From Citrobacter sp. FP75 (lineage in GTDB: Bacteria > Pseudomonadota > Gammaproteobacteria > Enterobacterales > Enterobacteriaceae), in the NCBI RefSeq assembly GCF_018342065.1, contig NZ_JAFDOE010000004.1, positions 171,957-235,956 of the forward strand: a DNA stretch of 64,000 nt, read 5' to 3'. This document shows positions 55,636 to 64,000 of this stretch, one piece after another (positions within the stretch are counted from its first letter, which is position 1; every line of letters starts with the position of its first letter). A program made the translations under genes and the position numbers. The notes beneath the pieces were generated by a model, which was given only the letters and a program-made list of their open reading frames with translations, did not search any database and was not told where the DNA came from.

Positions 55636-57696
55636 TCACTTCTTCATCTGCGACAAAATCGTCCGACACTGGTTGGCCTCACCTTCAGACGGTGAGATCA
55701 GCGCCAACAGCGCGGCCGCAGGCGTGACGAGCGTGGCCAGCGCAGCGGCGACGGCACCACGGGCGATCAACGGCCCTGCCTTCACCCCGGCCTGCGGATT
55801 TTTGAATGTCCCGCGCACATACAGCGGCGAACGTAGCGTAATGATACGAATGCCTTTACTCTCCGGATCGACGGTTAAATCCAGCTGTTCAGAGGCAAAA
55901 CTCGCCGTTCCGGTAACATTGATAACCGCATTTTCGGTATCAAAAGCAAAAATCTGCGGGCGTGCGACACCGTTGACGATATCCAGATTCGCCGCCGCAC
56001 AGTTTACCCGTACTTCGTCATCACCAAATATCTGTCCAACGATATAGTTACCCAGATTCAGCCCCACAATCTCCATCAGATTTCGGCTAATCAACCCGTC
56101 GTTCATCAACAACTTCAGGTTGCCATTACTGTTGCCGAGCAGCGCGGCCACCGAATTCCCGCTCCCACGAAACTCGGCGTCACCGTTCATTTCACCCAAC
56201 GTTTTCTGCATCAGTTCCACATCCGGCATCAGCTCTTTCAGCTTCAGACGGCGCGCCTGGATAGTCGCCCGACCCTGCATCGGCTTTTTATCCCCCTCCA
56301 AATGAATGCTGGAGACGATACTGCCTCCCGCCAGACCAAATTTCAGCGGCTTCAGCCGCAGGTCGGCATTGTTCAGGATGATATGAGCGGAGAGATCGCT
56401 GATGGGCAGGCTGCTGCCGTGCTCAATACGTCGCCCTTTGAAGCGTACGTCGGCGTCCATGACATTCCATTTGTCGGTTTCGAAACGGTCGTACGGCAAG
56501 ACTTTATCCGTGGGCTGAACGTTCTTTTCACCCTTGCGTTGTTCAGACTGTTTGGCTCGTTGCGCACCTTTACCGGAATCCACGCCAATCAGCGGCCCTA
56601 AATCTGCCAGCCGCAGCTGGCGCGACTCAACGTCCCCTTCCAGTTTCGGGCGCGGCTTGCCGGTGGTGTAAGCGAGCGTGCCGTGAATATCGCTGTCGCC
56701 AATGCGACCATTAAAATCGCGATAATTAAACACCGAGGATTTCCCGCCATCTATTTTGGCGACCAGTCGCCCGTCGGTTTCAAAAGGTGGCGTATCCGGC
56801 AGCAGCACGCCGGTCAAATCGTACAAATCCCCGAGCGAATCGCCCGAAAACTTCAGTTTGAGATCCGCCCCGCCCATATTCATCGGATCGTTTATCGTGC
56901 CGACAAACGCCACCCGTGTATTACCCGAACGGAAATCAGCCTGCACCGGGAAAGGGGTACCTTCACCACGCAGCGCCAGCATCCCACCGATTTTTCCGCT
57001 GCCGCTGAGCGGTTCACCGTTATATCGGCCTTGCGCTTTCAGACCAAACACGTAGTCCTCGACGCGGGCGTTGCTCTCTTTATTTTTTGCACCGGTCACT
57101 TCGCTAAAGGGTAATGGCTTACCCAGCGGATCAACGAAGATCTCAATTTCCGACTGCGTGATCTTATCGTTGATGGCAATGCGCCCCTGATCGAACAAAA
57201 TGTTATCGAGTCGAAATGACCAGGCAGACGGTGGGACATTGGGGTCGGGGTTTTCACTCCTGGCGAGGGTAAAGGTCCAGTTGTTGTTTTTCTCCGACAG
57301 GCGGATAAGCCGCGCGTCCGGTTTCACCAGCTTAATCCACGGCAGCCAGACCGTTTTGGTCAGCAGCGCCAGCGGTGCGAGCGTGGCTTCAACGCGTGGG
57401 AGGTGCACCATGGTAACGTCGGGAATATCCGGCGGGTTGCCGAGGATAATATCTTCCGCATGAACGTGCGGCCACGGAACCCAGCTGCGCCAGCCGGTTT
57501 CCTGCTTCTGCCGCTCCCAGACTACGCCCAAATCACCGCGTATCGCGAACGGTCGGTTGAGTTCAGTAGAGACTTTCTGGTTGATGGTCGGTTTGAGCCG
57601 GTTCCAGTCAAATGTCGCAATCACGATGATGAGTACGACGATCAACAACAAGAAAACCCCTGATACTGCTGTGGCTATTTTGCCTGCTTTCGTCAT
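55636..57696 (-). CDS. yhjG: YhjG AsmA-family protein
   Basis: The 686-residue protein has one N-terminal membrane helix (GVFLLLIVVLIIVIATF) and a long periplasmic domain of repeated beta structure ending in an AsmA-like C-terminal part (VAALLGNSNGNLKLLMNDGL, AGPLIARGAVAAALATL). AsmA-like proteins are thought to bridge the periplasm in phospholipid transport; the specific role of YhjG is unknown. It matches E. coli YhjG (691). Confidence 0.92.
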   Translation of the reverse strand: MTKAGKIATAVSGVFLLLIVVLIIVIATFDWNRLKPTINQKVSTELNRPFAIRGDLGVVWERQKQETGWRSWVPWPHVHAEDIILGNPPDIPDVTMVHLPRVEATLAPLALLTKTVWLPWIKLVKPDARLIRLSEKNNNWTFTLARSENPDPNVPPSAWSFRLDNILFDQGRIAINDKITQSEIEIFVDPLGKPLPFSEVTGAKNKESNARVEDYVFGLKAQGRYNGEPLSGSGKIGGMLALRGEGTPFPVQADFRSGNTRVAFVGTINDPMNMGGADLKLKFSGDSLGDLYDLTGVLLPDTPPFETDGRLVAKIDGGKSSVFNYRDFNGRIGDSDIHGTLAYTTGKPRPKLEGDVESRQLRLADLGPLIGVDSGKGAQRAKQSEQRKGEKNVQPTDKVLPYDRFETDKWNVMDADVRFKGRRIEHGSSLPISDLSAHIILNNADLRLKPLKFGLAGGSIVSSIHLEGDKKPMQGRATIQARRLKLKELMPDVELMQKTLGEMNGDAEFRGSGNSVAALLGNSNGNLKLLMNDGLISRNLMEIVGLNLGNYIVGQIFGDDEVRVNCAAANLDIVNGVARPQIFAFDTENAVINVTGTASFASEQLDLTVDPESKGIRIITLRSPLYVRGTFKNPQAGVKAGPLIARGAVAAALATLVTPAAALLALISPSEGEANQCRTILSQMKK

Positions 57697-57774
57697 CTTT
57701 TACCTCCTCACTTTCTTCCTTGCCTGTCCTAAAGATAGTCCAGCAGGATTAAAAGGAGGCTGATGACGCCAACA

Positions 57775-58542
57775 TCAAAGCGACAAAATCACCTCTTCAA
57801 GGGTATGCAGGGGAACCGGACGCGAGAGAAAATAGCCCTGCGCAGCGAACGCCGGTGAGTTTTGCACATCGCGCCACTCTTCCAGCGTTTCAACGCCTTC
57901 GACAATCACCCCGCGGCAATAGCGGTTCATGAGCTGTAGCAACAGCGTGAACAGATTCCGGCCTTCCGGCGTCTGGCGCAGCATAATAAACAGATCCCGC
58001 GCCACTTTAATGTAGTCGTAGCTGACTTCACTCAGGGCAGAGAAATTGGCCATCCCAGTGCCAAAGTCATCCAGCCAGAGCGGACCAAATTCGCACATCG
58101 AAGCAAATGACGACCCCTTCGGCAAGCGAATATGTTCCACCAGCTCAAAGCGCAGCCACGGCAGACCTTCGATGATTCTCAGTATCTCGGGCTCCTGGCG
58201 CATCGCAAGCAGCGTTGGGCCATCAACGTTCACCGACGCCAGCAGGTCGTGGGTTTTAAAAAAGTCGCTTTTCAGTTGGAGTTGCTGGAGCTGCTCCTTC
58301 ACCACTTCAATACGGTGACGTACGGCTACTTCGGCAAAATAACGGTCTGGCGCAAGACGCTGGGAAGGGTTATCAGGATGGCTCACCACTGTCAGCAATT
58401 CAACAGCCATCAGCCGCCCATTAGTCTGGTAAATCGGCTGGTAGGTGTAAGCACGCTCGCACTGCAGCCAATAGCGTCTCTCCAGCAAGCTTTCGATACT
58501 CGCATCAGGCGTAATTAGCTGCTGGGTAACCTGCTTTATCAT
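57775..58542 (-). CDS. pdeH: PdeH c-di-GMP phosphodiesterase
   Basis: This 255-residue stand-alone EAL protein (YhjH) keeps c-di-GMP low so that flagella can rotate. Active-site motifs are visible: AVELLTVV, ASVNVDGP, ELVEHIRLP, WLDDFGTGMANFS, VIVEGVET and AAQGYFLSR. I start at 58542 (MIKQVTQQL), which matches E. coli; the frame extends 15 codons upstream. A sigma-28 promoter precedes it, as in E. coli, so it is a class III flagellar gene. Confidence 0.95.
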   Translation of the reverse strand: MIKQVTQQLITPDASIESLLERRYWLQCERAYTYQPIYQTNGRLMAVELLTVVSHPDNPSQRLAPDRYFAEVAVRHRIEVVKEQLQQLQLKSDFFKTHDLLASVNVDGPTLLAMRQEPEILRIIEGLPWLRFELVEHIRLPKGSSFASMCEFGPLWLDDFGTGMANFSALSEVSYDYIKVARDLFIMLRQTPEGRNLFTLLLQLMNRYCRGVIVEGVETLEEWRDVQNSPAFAAQGYFLSRPVPLHTLEEVILSL

Positions 58543-58590
58543 CTGAGATGTCCTGTAAATAAGAGTGTGACTGACCGGACTCGTCAAAGG

Positions 58591-58617
58591 TTATCGGCGC
58601 TCAGGCGCAGAACTTTA
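58591..58617 (-). promoter_or_regulatory. Sigma-28 (FliA) promoter of pdeH
   Basis: The minus strand reads TAAAGTTC, 11 bases, then GCCGATAA, an excellent match to the FliA consensus TAAAGTTT-N11-GCCGATAA, about 50 bases upstream of the pdeH start. Confidence 0.9.
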
Positions 58618-58688
58618 CGTTCAGCACGTCGCTAAATAAAAACCTGGCAGCAAAAAATCGCGCAGAATACGCGTTGGCTCAAAAAATT

Positions 58689-58707
58689 AATGGAACGATG
58701 TTTTAAT
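58689..58707 (+). promoter_or_regulatory. Probable KdgR operator of kdgK
   Basis: AATGGAACGATGTTTTAAT resembles the KdgR box (AATGAAAC-N-TGTTTCATT type) and lies 65 bases upstream of kdgK, a member of the KdgR regulon in enterics. Confidence 0.55.
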
Positions 58708-58771
58708 ATAGTTGACCACTTAACACCCACAGCGCACACTAACGCTAATTTTTTCAGAGCAGGTTACGACT

Positions 58772-59701
58772 ATGTCCAGCAAGATTGCCGTGATTGGCGA
58801 ATGCATGATTGAACTGTCACAGAAAGGCGCTGACGTTCAGCGCGGTTTTGGTGGCGACACGTTGAATACATCCGTTTATATCGCCCGTCAGGTCGATGCT
58901 GCGGCCCTTTCCGTACACTATGTCACGGCGCTGGGCACGGACAGTTTCAGCCAACAAATGCTGGAATCCTGGCACGGCGAAAACGTCAATACCTCATTAA
59001 CGCAGCGTATGGAAAACCGCCTTCCGGGTCTCTATTACATTGAGACAGACAGCAGCGGTGAGCGTACCTTCTACTACTGGCGTAATGAAGCGGCGGCAAA
59101 ATTCTGGCTGGAAAGTGAACACTCCACCGCCATTTGCGAAGAGCTGGCGACGTTCGACTACCTGTATCTGAGCGGCATAAGCCTCGCCATTTTAAGCCCG
59201 TCCAGCCGTGAGAAACTGCTGTCACTGCTGCGCGAATGCCGCGCCAACGGCGGAAAAGTCATTTTTGACAACAACTACCGCCCACGCCTGTGGAGCAGCA
59301 AAGAAGAGACCCAGCAGGTGTATCAGCAGATGCTGGAATGCACCGATATCGCGTTCCTGACGCTGGATGATGAAGATGCGTTGTGGGGTGAAAAACCCGT
59401 TGCTGAGGTGATTGCCCGCACTCACGCAGCAGGCGTGCAGGAAGTGGTGGTGAAGCGTGGCGCCGACTCGTGCCTGGTGTCCATCAATGGCGAAGAGCTC
59501 ATTGATGTACCGGCGGTAAAACTGCCAAAAGAGAAAGTGATTGATACCACCGCCGCGGGCGATTCGTTCAGCGCCGGGTATCTGGCGGTACGCTTAACCG
59601 GAGGCAATGCCACAGAAGCCGCCAAACGCGGCCACTTGACAGCCAGCACGGTCATTCAGCATCGCGGGGCGATTATTCCTCGCGACGCGATGCCGCAGTA
59701 A
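58772..59701 (+). CDS. kdgK: 2-keto-3-deoxygluconate kinase
   Basis: The 309-residue PfkB-family kinase phosphorylates KDG with ATP to KDPG in hexuronate degradation. The N-terminal IGECMIELS and FGGDTLNTSVYIARQ and the C-terminal anion-hole motif DTTAAGDSFSAGYLA are visible. Length equals E. coli KdgK. The upstream KdgR-like site fits induction by KDG. Confidence 0.96.
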   Translation: MSSKIAVIGECMIELSQKGADVQRGFGGDTLNTSVYIARQVDAAALSVHYVTALGTDSFSQQMLESWHGENVNTSLTQRMENRLPGLYYIETDSSGERTFYYWRNEAAAKFWLESEHSTAICEELATFDYLYLSGISLAILSPSSREKLLSLLRECRANGGKVIFDNNYRPRLWSSKEETQQVYQQMLECTDIAFLTLDDEDALWGEKPVAEVIARTHAAGVQEVVVKRGADSCLVSINGEELIDVPAVKLPKEKVIDTTAAGDSFSAGYLAVRLTGGNATEAAKRGHLTASTVIQHRGAIIPRDAMPQ

Positions 59702-59712
59702 ACCGTTATTCT

Positions 59713-59747
59713 TGTATGCCGGGGGCGCTTCGCTTGCCCGGCATACA
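59713..59747. repeat. REP-like hairpin between kdgK and yhjJ
   Basis: TGTATGCCGGG and CCCGGCATACA are perfect 11-base arms between convergent genes, probably a bidirectional transcript end. Confidence 0.85.
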
Positions 59748-59761
59748 GGTTACGATTTCCT

Positions 59762-61255
59762 TTATTGCACTGGCGGAATGTCCGTCACTTCAGGATGAGA
59801 TTCATCGGTTTCAACGGACGCTGCCGCAGCGGTAACGGGTGCCATAATGCCATCCCACGTCGCCTGCAGATCCTTCATATTGAATTCAGGCTCACCCTTC
59901 GGCTGAAGCAGAATAAGAGCCATCTCTTGCGACAGTTGCTGGCGCAGATCCTGATTCAACATCTCCACGGTCAGGCCGTTGAGGAAGTTCTGGCGTAAAC
60001 GCTGGTACTGTTCCGGCGCGATATCCACCACCTGATTTTGCAGCGAGCGCAGACGCTGGCTGATCAAAATATCGGTATCGGTACGGCCATAGGTGGCAAA
60101 CAGCTTCTGCAGTTCCAGATTTTTTTGCGCCACCAGCGCGTTAAACTCTTCTTCCGGCAGACCCTTATCACGCACTTTCGCCAACTCACGCGCCACCGTC
60201 CCCAGATTCGCATTCAGCTTATCATTCGGTGACTCTACGTTGATGGCGCACTGCGCACGCAGGAATAGCACCCGACAGTCAAAGCCCAGACCGATGTCTT
60301 TCGCATTGTTCCTGGTTAGCTCCTGCTGGATATGCCAGAACAGCGCTTCACGGGCTAAATCAGCACGCCAGTAGCGCAACAGCGCGGCGGATTCACGGAT
60401 CGGTTGCCACGGCGTGTCCCACATGATGGAGAGGCGATCCTGGCGTACCGCGTCGGTCATAATGCTCACCGCTTCAGCGCGTAGCGGGGAAAGTGTCGGC
60501 ACCGGTGCTGGTGTCTCACGTTTACCTTTTAATTCGCCAAAGGTTTTGTTGATTTGCTCAGCCACGCTGCGCGCGTCAACGTTGCCGACGATAATCAGCG
60601 TCATGGCGTCCGGGGTATACCATTTCTGGTAGAACGACTGGATTTTCTCGGCATCTACCGGGGTTTTCAGCGGATCGGCGGGATCGTGTCCCAGCAGTGT
60701 CGATCCCTTCAGACGGTAGCGCCACCAGCCTTCTTTGGTATCCATCGGCCAGGTTGTCACCATATCTTCGCTGCTCAGCGCATGATTGATGGTTTCTGGC
60801 GTGATGGTCAGCTTGCCGGAGATATTCGCCAGATAAGAGAGCGACTCTTTCAGCAGATCGTTACGGTTGTTGGGCAAGCTGAGGTTATACAGCGTGGAGT
60901 CATAGGAAACGATAACTGGCGGCATGGGACGCTTGGGATCGAACCCCTGCTGCCACAGTGAACGGGCTTGCGTGGCATCCAGGCCACCGCTTTGCGTCAG
61001 CGCGATACGCGGGATCGCGTGGCTGAAACCACTCTGTTGTGTACTCTCGGTGAGTGAACCGGTATTAACCAGCAGGCGAACCTCAATACGGTCGCTGGGG
61101 CGCTGGGGAGTGGCTAACACTTGCCACTGTAAACCGTTTGCCAGCGTACCCTGTTGCCACGCCGGGTCAGGCTGGAGCGCATCTGCCTGCACATAGCCGG
61201 CAGAGGCCATCATCAGCAAGCTGCCCGCTAAAAGTCGAATTTTTGTGCCCTGCAT
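59762..61255 (-). CDS. yhjJ: YhjJ, M16-family protein without the zinc motif
   Basis: The 497-residue protein has a signal peptide (MQGTKIRLLAGSLLMMASAGYVQA) and the M16 (insulinase/pitrilysin) fold. Family regions include VLVNTGSLTES-like N-terminal strands and FYQKWYTPDAMTLIIVGNVD. Where M16 enzymes have the HxxEH zinc motif, it reads HAIPR (GFSHAIPRIAL), so peptidase activity is unlikely. E. coli YhjJ (498) is equally described as a predicted zinc-dependent peptidase, secreted. It is best taken as a periplasmic non-catalytic homologue. Confidence 0.9.
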   Translation of the reverse strand: MQGTKIRLLAGSLLMMASAGYVQADALQPDPAWQQGTLANGLQWQVLATPQRPSDRIEVRLLVNTGSLTESTQQSGFSHAIPRIALTQSGGLDATQARSLWQQGFDPKRPMPPVIVSYDSTLYNLSLPNNRNDLLKESLSYLANISGKLTITPETINHALSSEDMVTTWPMDTKEGWWRYRLKGSTLLGHDPADPLKTPVDAEKIQSFYQKWYTPDAMTLIIVGNVDARSVAEQINKTFGELKGKRETPAPVPTLSPLRAEAVSIMTDAVRQDRLSIMWDTPWQPIRESAALLRYWRADLAREALFWHIQQELTRNNAKDIGLGFDCRVLFLRAQCAINVESPNDKLNANLGTVARELAKVRDKGLPEEEFNALVAQKNLELQKLFATYGRTDTDILISQRLRSLQNQVVDIAPEQYQRLRQNFLNGLTVEMLNQDLRQQLSQEMALILLQPKGEPEFNMKDLQATWDGIMAPVTAAAASVETDESHPEVTDIPPVQ

Positions 61256-61436
61256 GTGAACCCCTGATCAACAATCCTGGTAATAAAAAGACAGCCCTGA
61301 AAAAGGACTCTCTGAATATGACGTTAAAACACTTCGTGTTAGACCGCGAGAACATGAAAATGTCACGGAAGAAGTGAAAAAATCCCGAAACCTTCGGATC
61401 GACGGTTTCAGGTACAGGGGGTAATTATGCGCAGGT

Positions 61437-61465
61437 GCCCGTAGCCCTACAAGGGACTACGGGCA
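61437..61465. terminator. Hairpin between yhjJ and dctA
   Basis: TGCCCGTAG and CTACGGGCA form a perfect 9-base stem just downstream of dctA (13 bases past its stop). The transcript lacks a T tract, so it may act as a REP-like mRNA 3' end. A smaller GAAACC/GGTTTC stem lies at 61387-61409. Confidence 0.55.
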
Positions 61466-61477
61466 TAAGTGGAGGGA

Positions 61478-62773
<1,296 letters not shown>

Positions 62774-62939
62774 TTAAAGTAAAAACCACAGGTCTTGTAA
62801 GGTTTTATTTAACCTGCGGCCCTAAAGTAACACCCACACAACATCACAGAAATGTACAAAGATCATAATTGATACAAAAATGTTAAAAATTTTGAGCTGG
62901 CTCGCACAAGCGTACCCTTTTTTAACTTTTGTAATCAGC

Positions 62940-64000
62940 TCATTGCTTCGTTAAATAGCGTTCTTCGAAGATATCTGCCGGAACCGGACGGGCAAATAAG
63001 AATCCCTGCGCCACTTCCACCCCCGCTTGTGTCAACCACTCTCGTTGCGCTTCGGTTTCGACACCTTCGGCAATCATCTGCAAATCGAGGCTGTGAGCCA
63101 ACTGAATGATGGCGGATATCATGCTGCAATCCTCAGGCACGCCGTCGACAAACATCTTATCAATTTTGAGTACGTCCACCGGTAGCGACTTCATGTGCTG
63201 CAGCTGGCGTAAACCGGCGTATCCCATACCAAAGTCATCCAGTGCGATACGCACTCCCGCATTACGCAGCGGGCGCAAAATGGCGACGGCTGCGTTGGGA
63301 TCATCGATATGGCGGCTTTCAGTTACTTCGAGGATCAGCGTACCAGGCTTCACGCGATAACGGTTTAACAGCTCCAGCAGATCCGACACCATATTCGGGT
63401 GCATCAACTGTAGAGCAGAAAGATTTACCGACAGCGGGAGCATCAGGCCGCGCTCCTGCCAGGCAGCAAGCTGGCGACAGGACTCCTCCAGCACCCAGTA
63501 TCCGACGGTAACCATCAGACCACAGGATTCAATCCTGTCGATTAACCCTTCCGGTAATTCCCAGCTTCCGTCCGGCTGCTGCATCCGCAGCAGCGCTTCC
63601 GCACTCAGTATCTTACCGCTGGCGATCTCTACCTGCGGCTGCATCCACAGCGCAAACTGCTGGTTATCCAGCGCGGTAAGAATGTCGTTCTCTTCCGTCA
63701 AACGTTGCTGAGCTTCTTCCATTTGCTGTGGGTCAAAGAACTGAATCTGATTTTTACCTTTGCGGCGCGAAGTGAGTGCCGCGGAGAGCGCACGACTGTA
63801 GAGCTGTTCTGCGGTTAAATCGCCATAAAACATCGCTACGCCAATATTGCAATTGGGGCGCAGCTGGATGCCGTGGATAGGCAACCGCTCATTAATGATA
63901 GTAAGTACTTGCTGACTTAATGTGATGGCATGCCAGGGTTCCTTCACGCCATGCGCAATGATGGCAAAGTCGTAGCCACTGACCTGGGTAAGCACCATTC
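62940..64000 (-). CDS. pdeK: PdeK (YhjK), GGDEF/EAL c-di-GMP protein, N-terminus beyond window edge
   Basis: The visible 352 residues comprise the end of a GGDEF-type domain ([30 protein letters not shown]) and a full EAL domain. EAL motifs are [53 protein letters not shown] and [10 protein letters not shown]. The gene continues beyond 64000. It lies next to dctA, as yhjK does in E. coli, and probably acts as a phosphodiesterase. Confidence 0.9.
   Translation of the reverse strand, partial: MVLTQVSGYDFAIIAHGVKEPWHAITLSQQVLTIINERLPIHGIQLRPNCNIGVAMFYGDLTAEQLYSRALSAALTSRRKGKNQIQFFDPQQMEEAQQRLTEENDILTALDNQQFALWMQPQVEIASGKILSAEALLRMQQPDGSWELPEGLIDRIESCGLMVTVGYWVLEESCRQLAAWQERGLMLPLSVNLSALQLMHPNMVSDLLELLNRYRVKPGTLILEVTESRHIDDPNAAVAILRPLRNAGVRIALDDFGMGYAGLRQLQHMKSLPVDVLKIDKMFVDGVPEDCSMISAIIQLAHSLDLQMIAEGVETEAQREWLTQAGVEVAQGFLFARPVPADIFEERYLTKQ

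Overview
The window is chromosomal DNA of an enteric bacterium of the Enterobacteriaceae, most likely Citrobacter. The backbone gene order yhiN-pitA-uspB-uspA-dtpB, rsmJ-prlC-rlmJ-gor, yhjA-treF, yhjB, yhjC-yhjD-yhjE-yhjG-pdeH-kdgK-yhjJ-dctA-pdeK matches the 78-80 min region of E. coli K-12 almost protein for protein. It is interrupted by blocks that K-12 lacks. Species is inferred from gene content and protein similarity recalled from memory, not from a search.

Region 1 (1-10020) is the tnsA-proximal part of a Tn7-like transposon. It carries tnsA, tnsB, tnsC, tnsD and a second, smaller TniQ-family gene, all on the minus strand. Cargo beyond these genes includes an orphan HipB-like repressor with its operator and an OLD-family ATPase/TOPRIM nuclease cut by the window edge. 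The right end is readable to the base: four repeats similar to TnsB sites, and a terminus at 10020. It lies inside the last codons of yhiN, so the transposon end now encodes the C-terminus and stop codon of YhiN. The other end lies outside the window.

Region 2 (10-24 kb) is core genome: YhiN, the PitA phosphate transporter, UspB/UspA, peptide permease DtpB, rRNA methylases RsmJ and RlmJ, oligopeptidase A and glutathione reductase. Two small insertions sit between dtpB and rsmJ: a HigB/NadS-type toxin-antitoxin pair, and an Rrf2 regulator divergent from an NDH-2-like flavoprotein.

Region 3 (24.1-38.2 kb) is an AT-rich virulence-type island between gor and yhjA. A decayed IS3-family fragment borders it. 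It has three regulators (CfaD/Rns-like AraC, Rob-like AraC, PerC-like). It also has a complete pap-type chaperone-usher operon in the order A-H-C-D-J-minor pilin-adaptor-tip adhesin. The tip protein has a PapG-type pilin domain and a divergent lectin domain. Upstream, in the same orientation, lies a yaiS-yaiP-yaiX-yaiO set (deacetylase, glycosyltransferase, left-handed beta-helix transferase, outer-membrane barrel).

Region 4 (38.6-64 kb) is core yhjA-to-pdeK with species-specific inserts: a STY4199-like HEPN membrane protein, a GNAT acetyltransferase, a lysozyme-fold protein lacking catalytic residues, an EAL phosphodiesterase, a chemoreceptor, two winged-helix regulators (one a ToxR/CadC-type membrane regulator with a small partner) and an SDR. 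Several genes belong to motility and c-di-GMP signalling: a chemoreceptor, three EAL proteins, and a sigma-28 promoter at pdeH. REP-type hairpins occur between several core genes. I see no tRNA, rRNA or CRISPR array.
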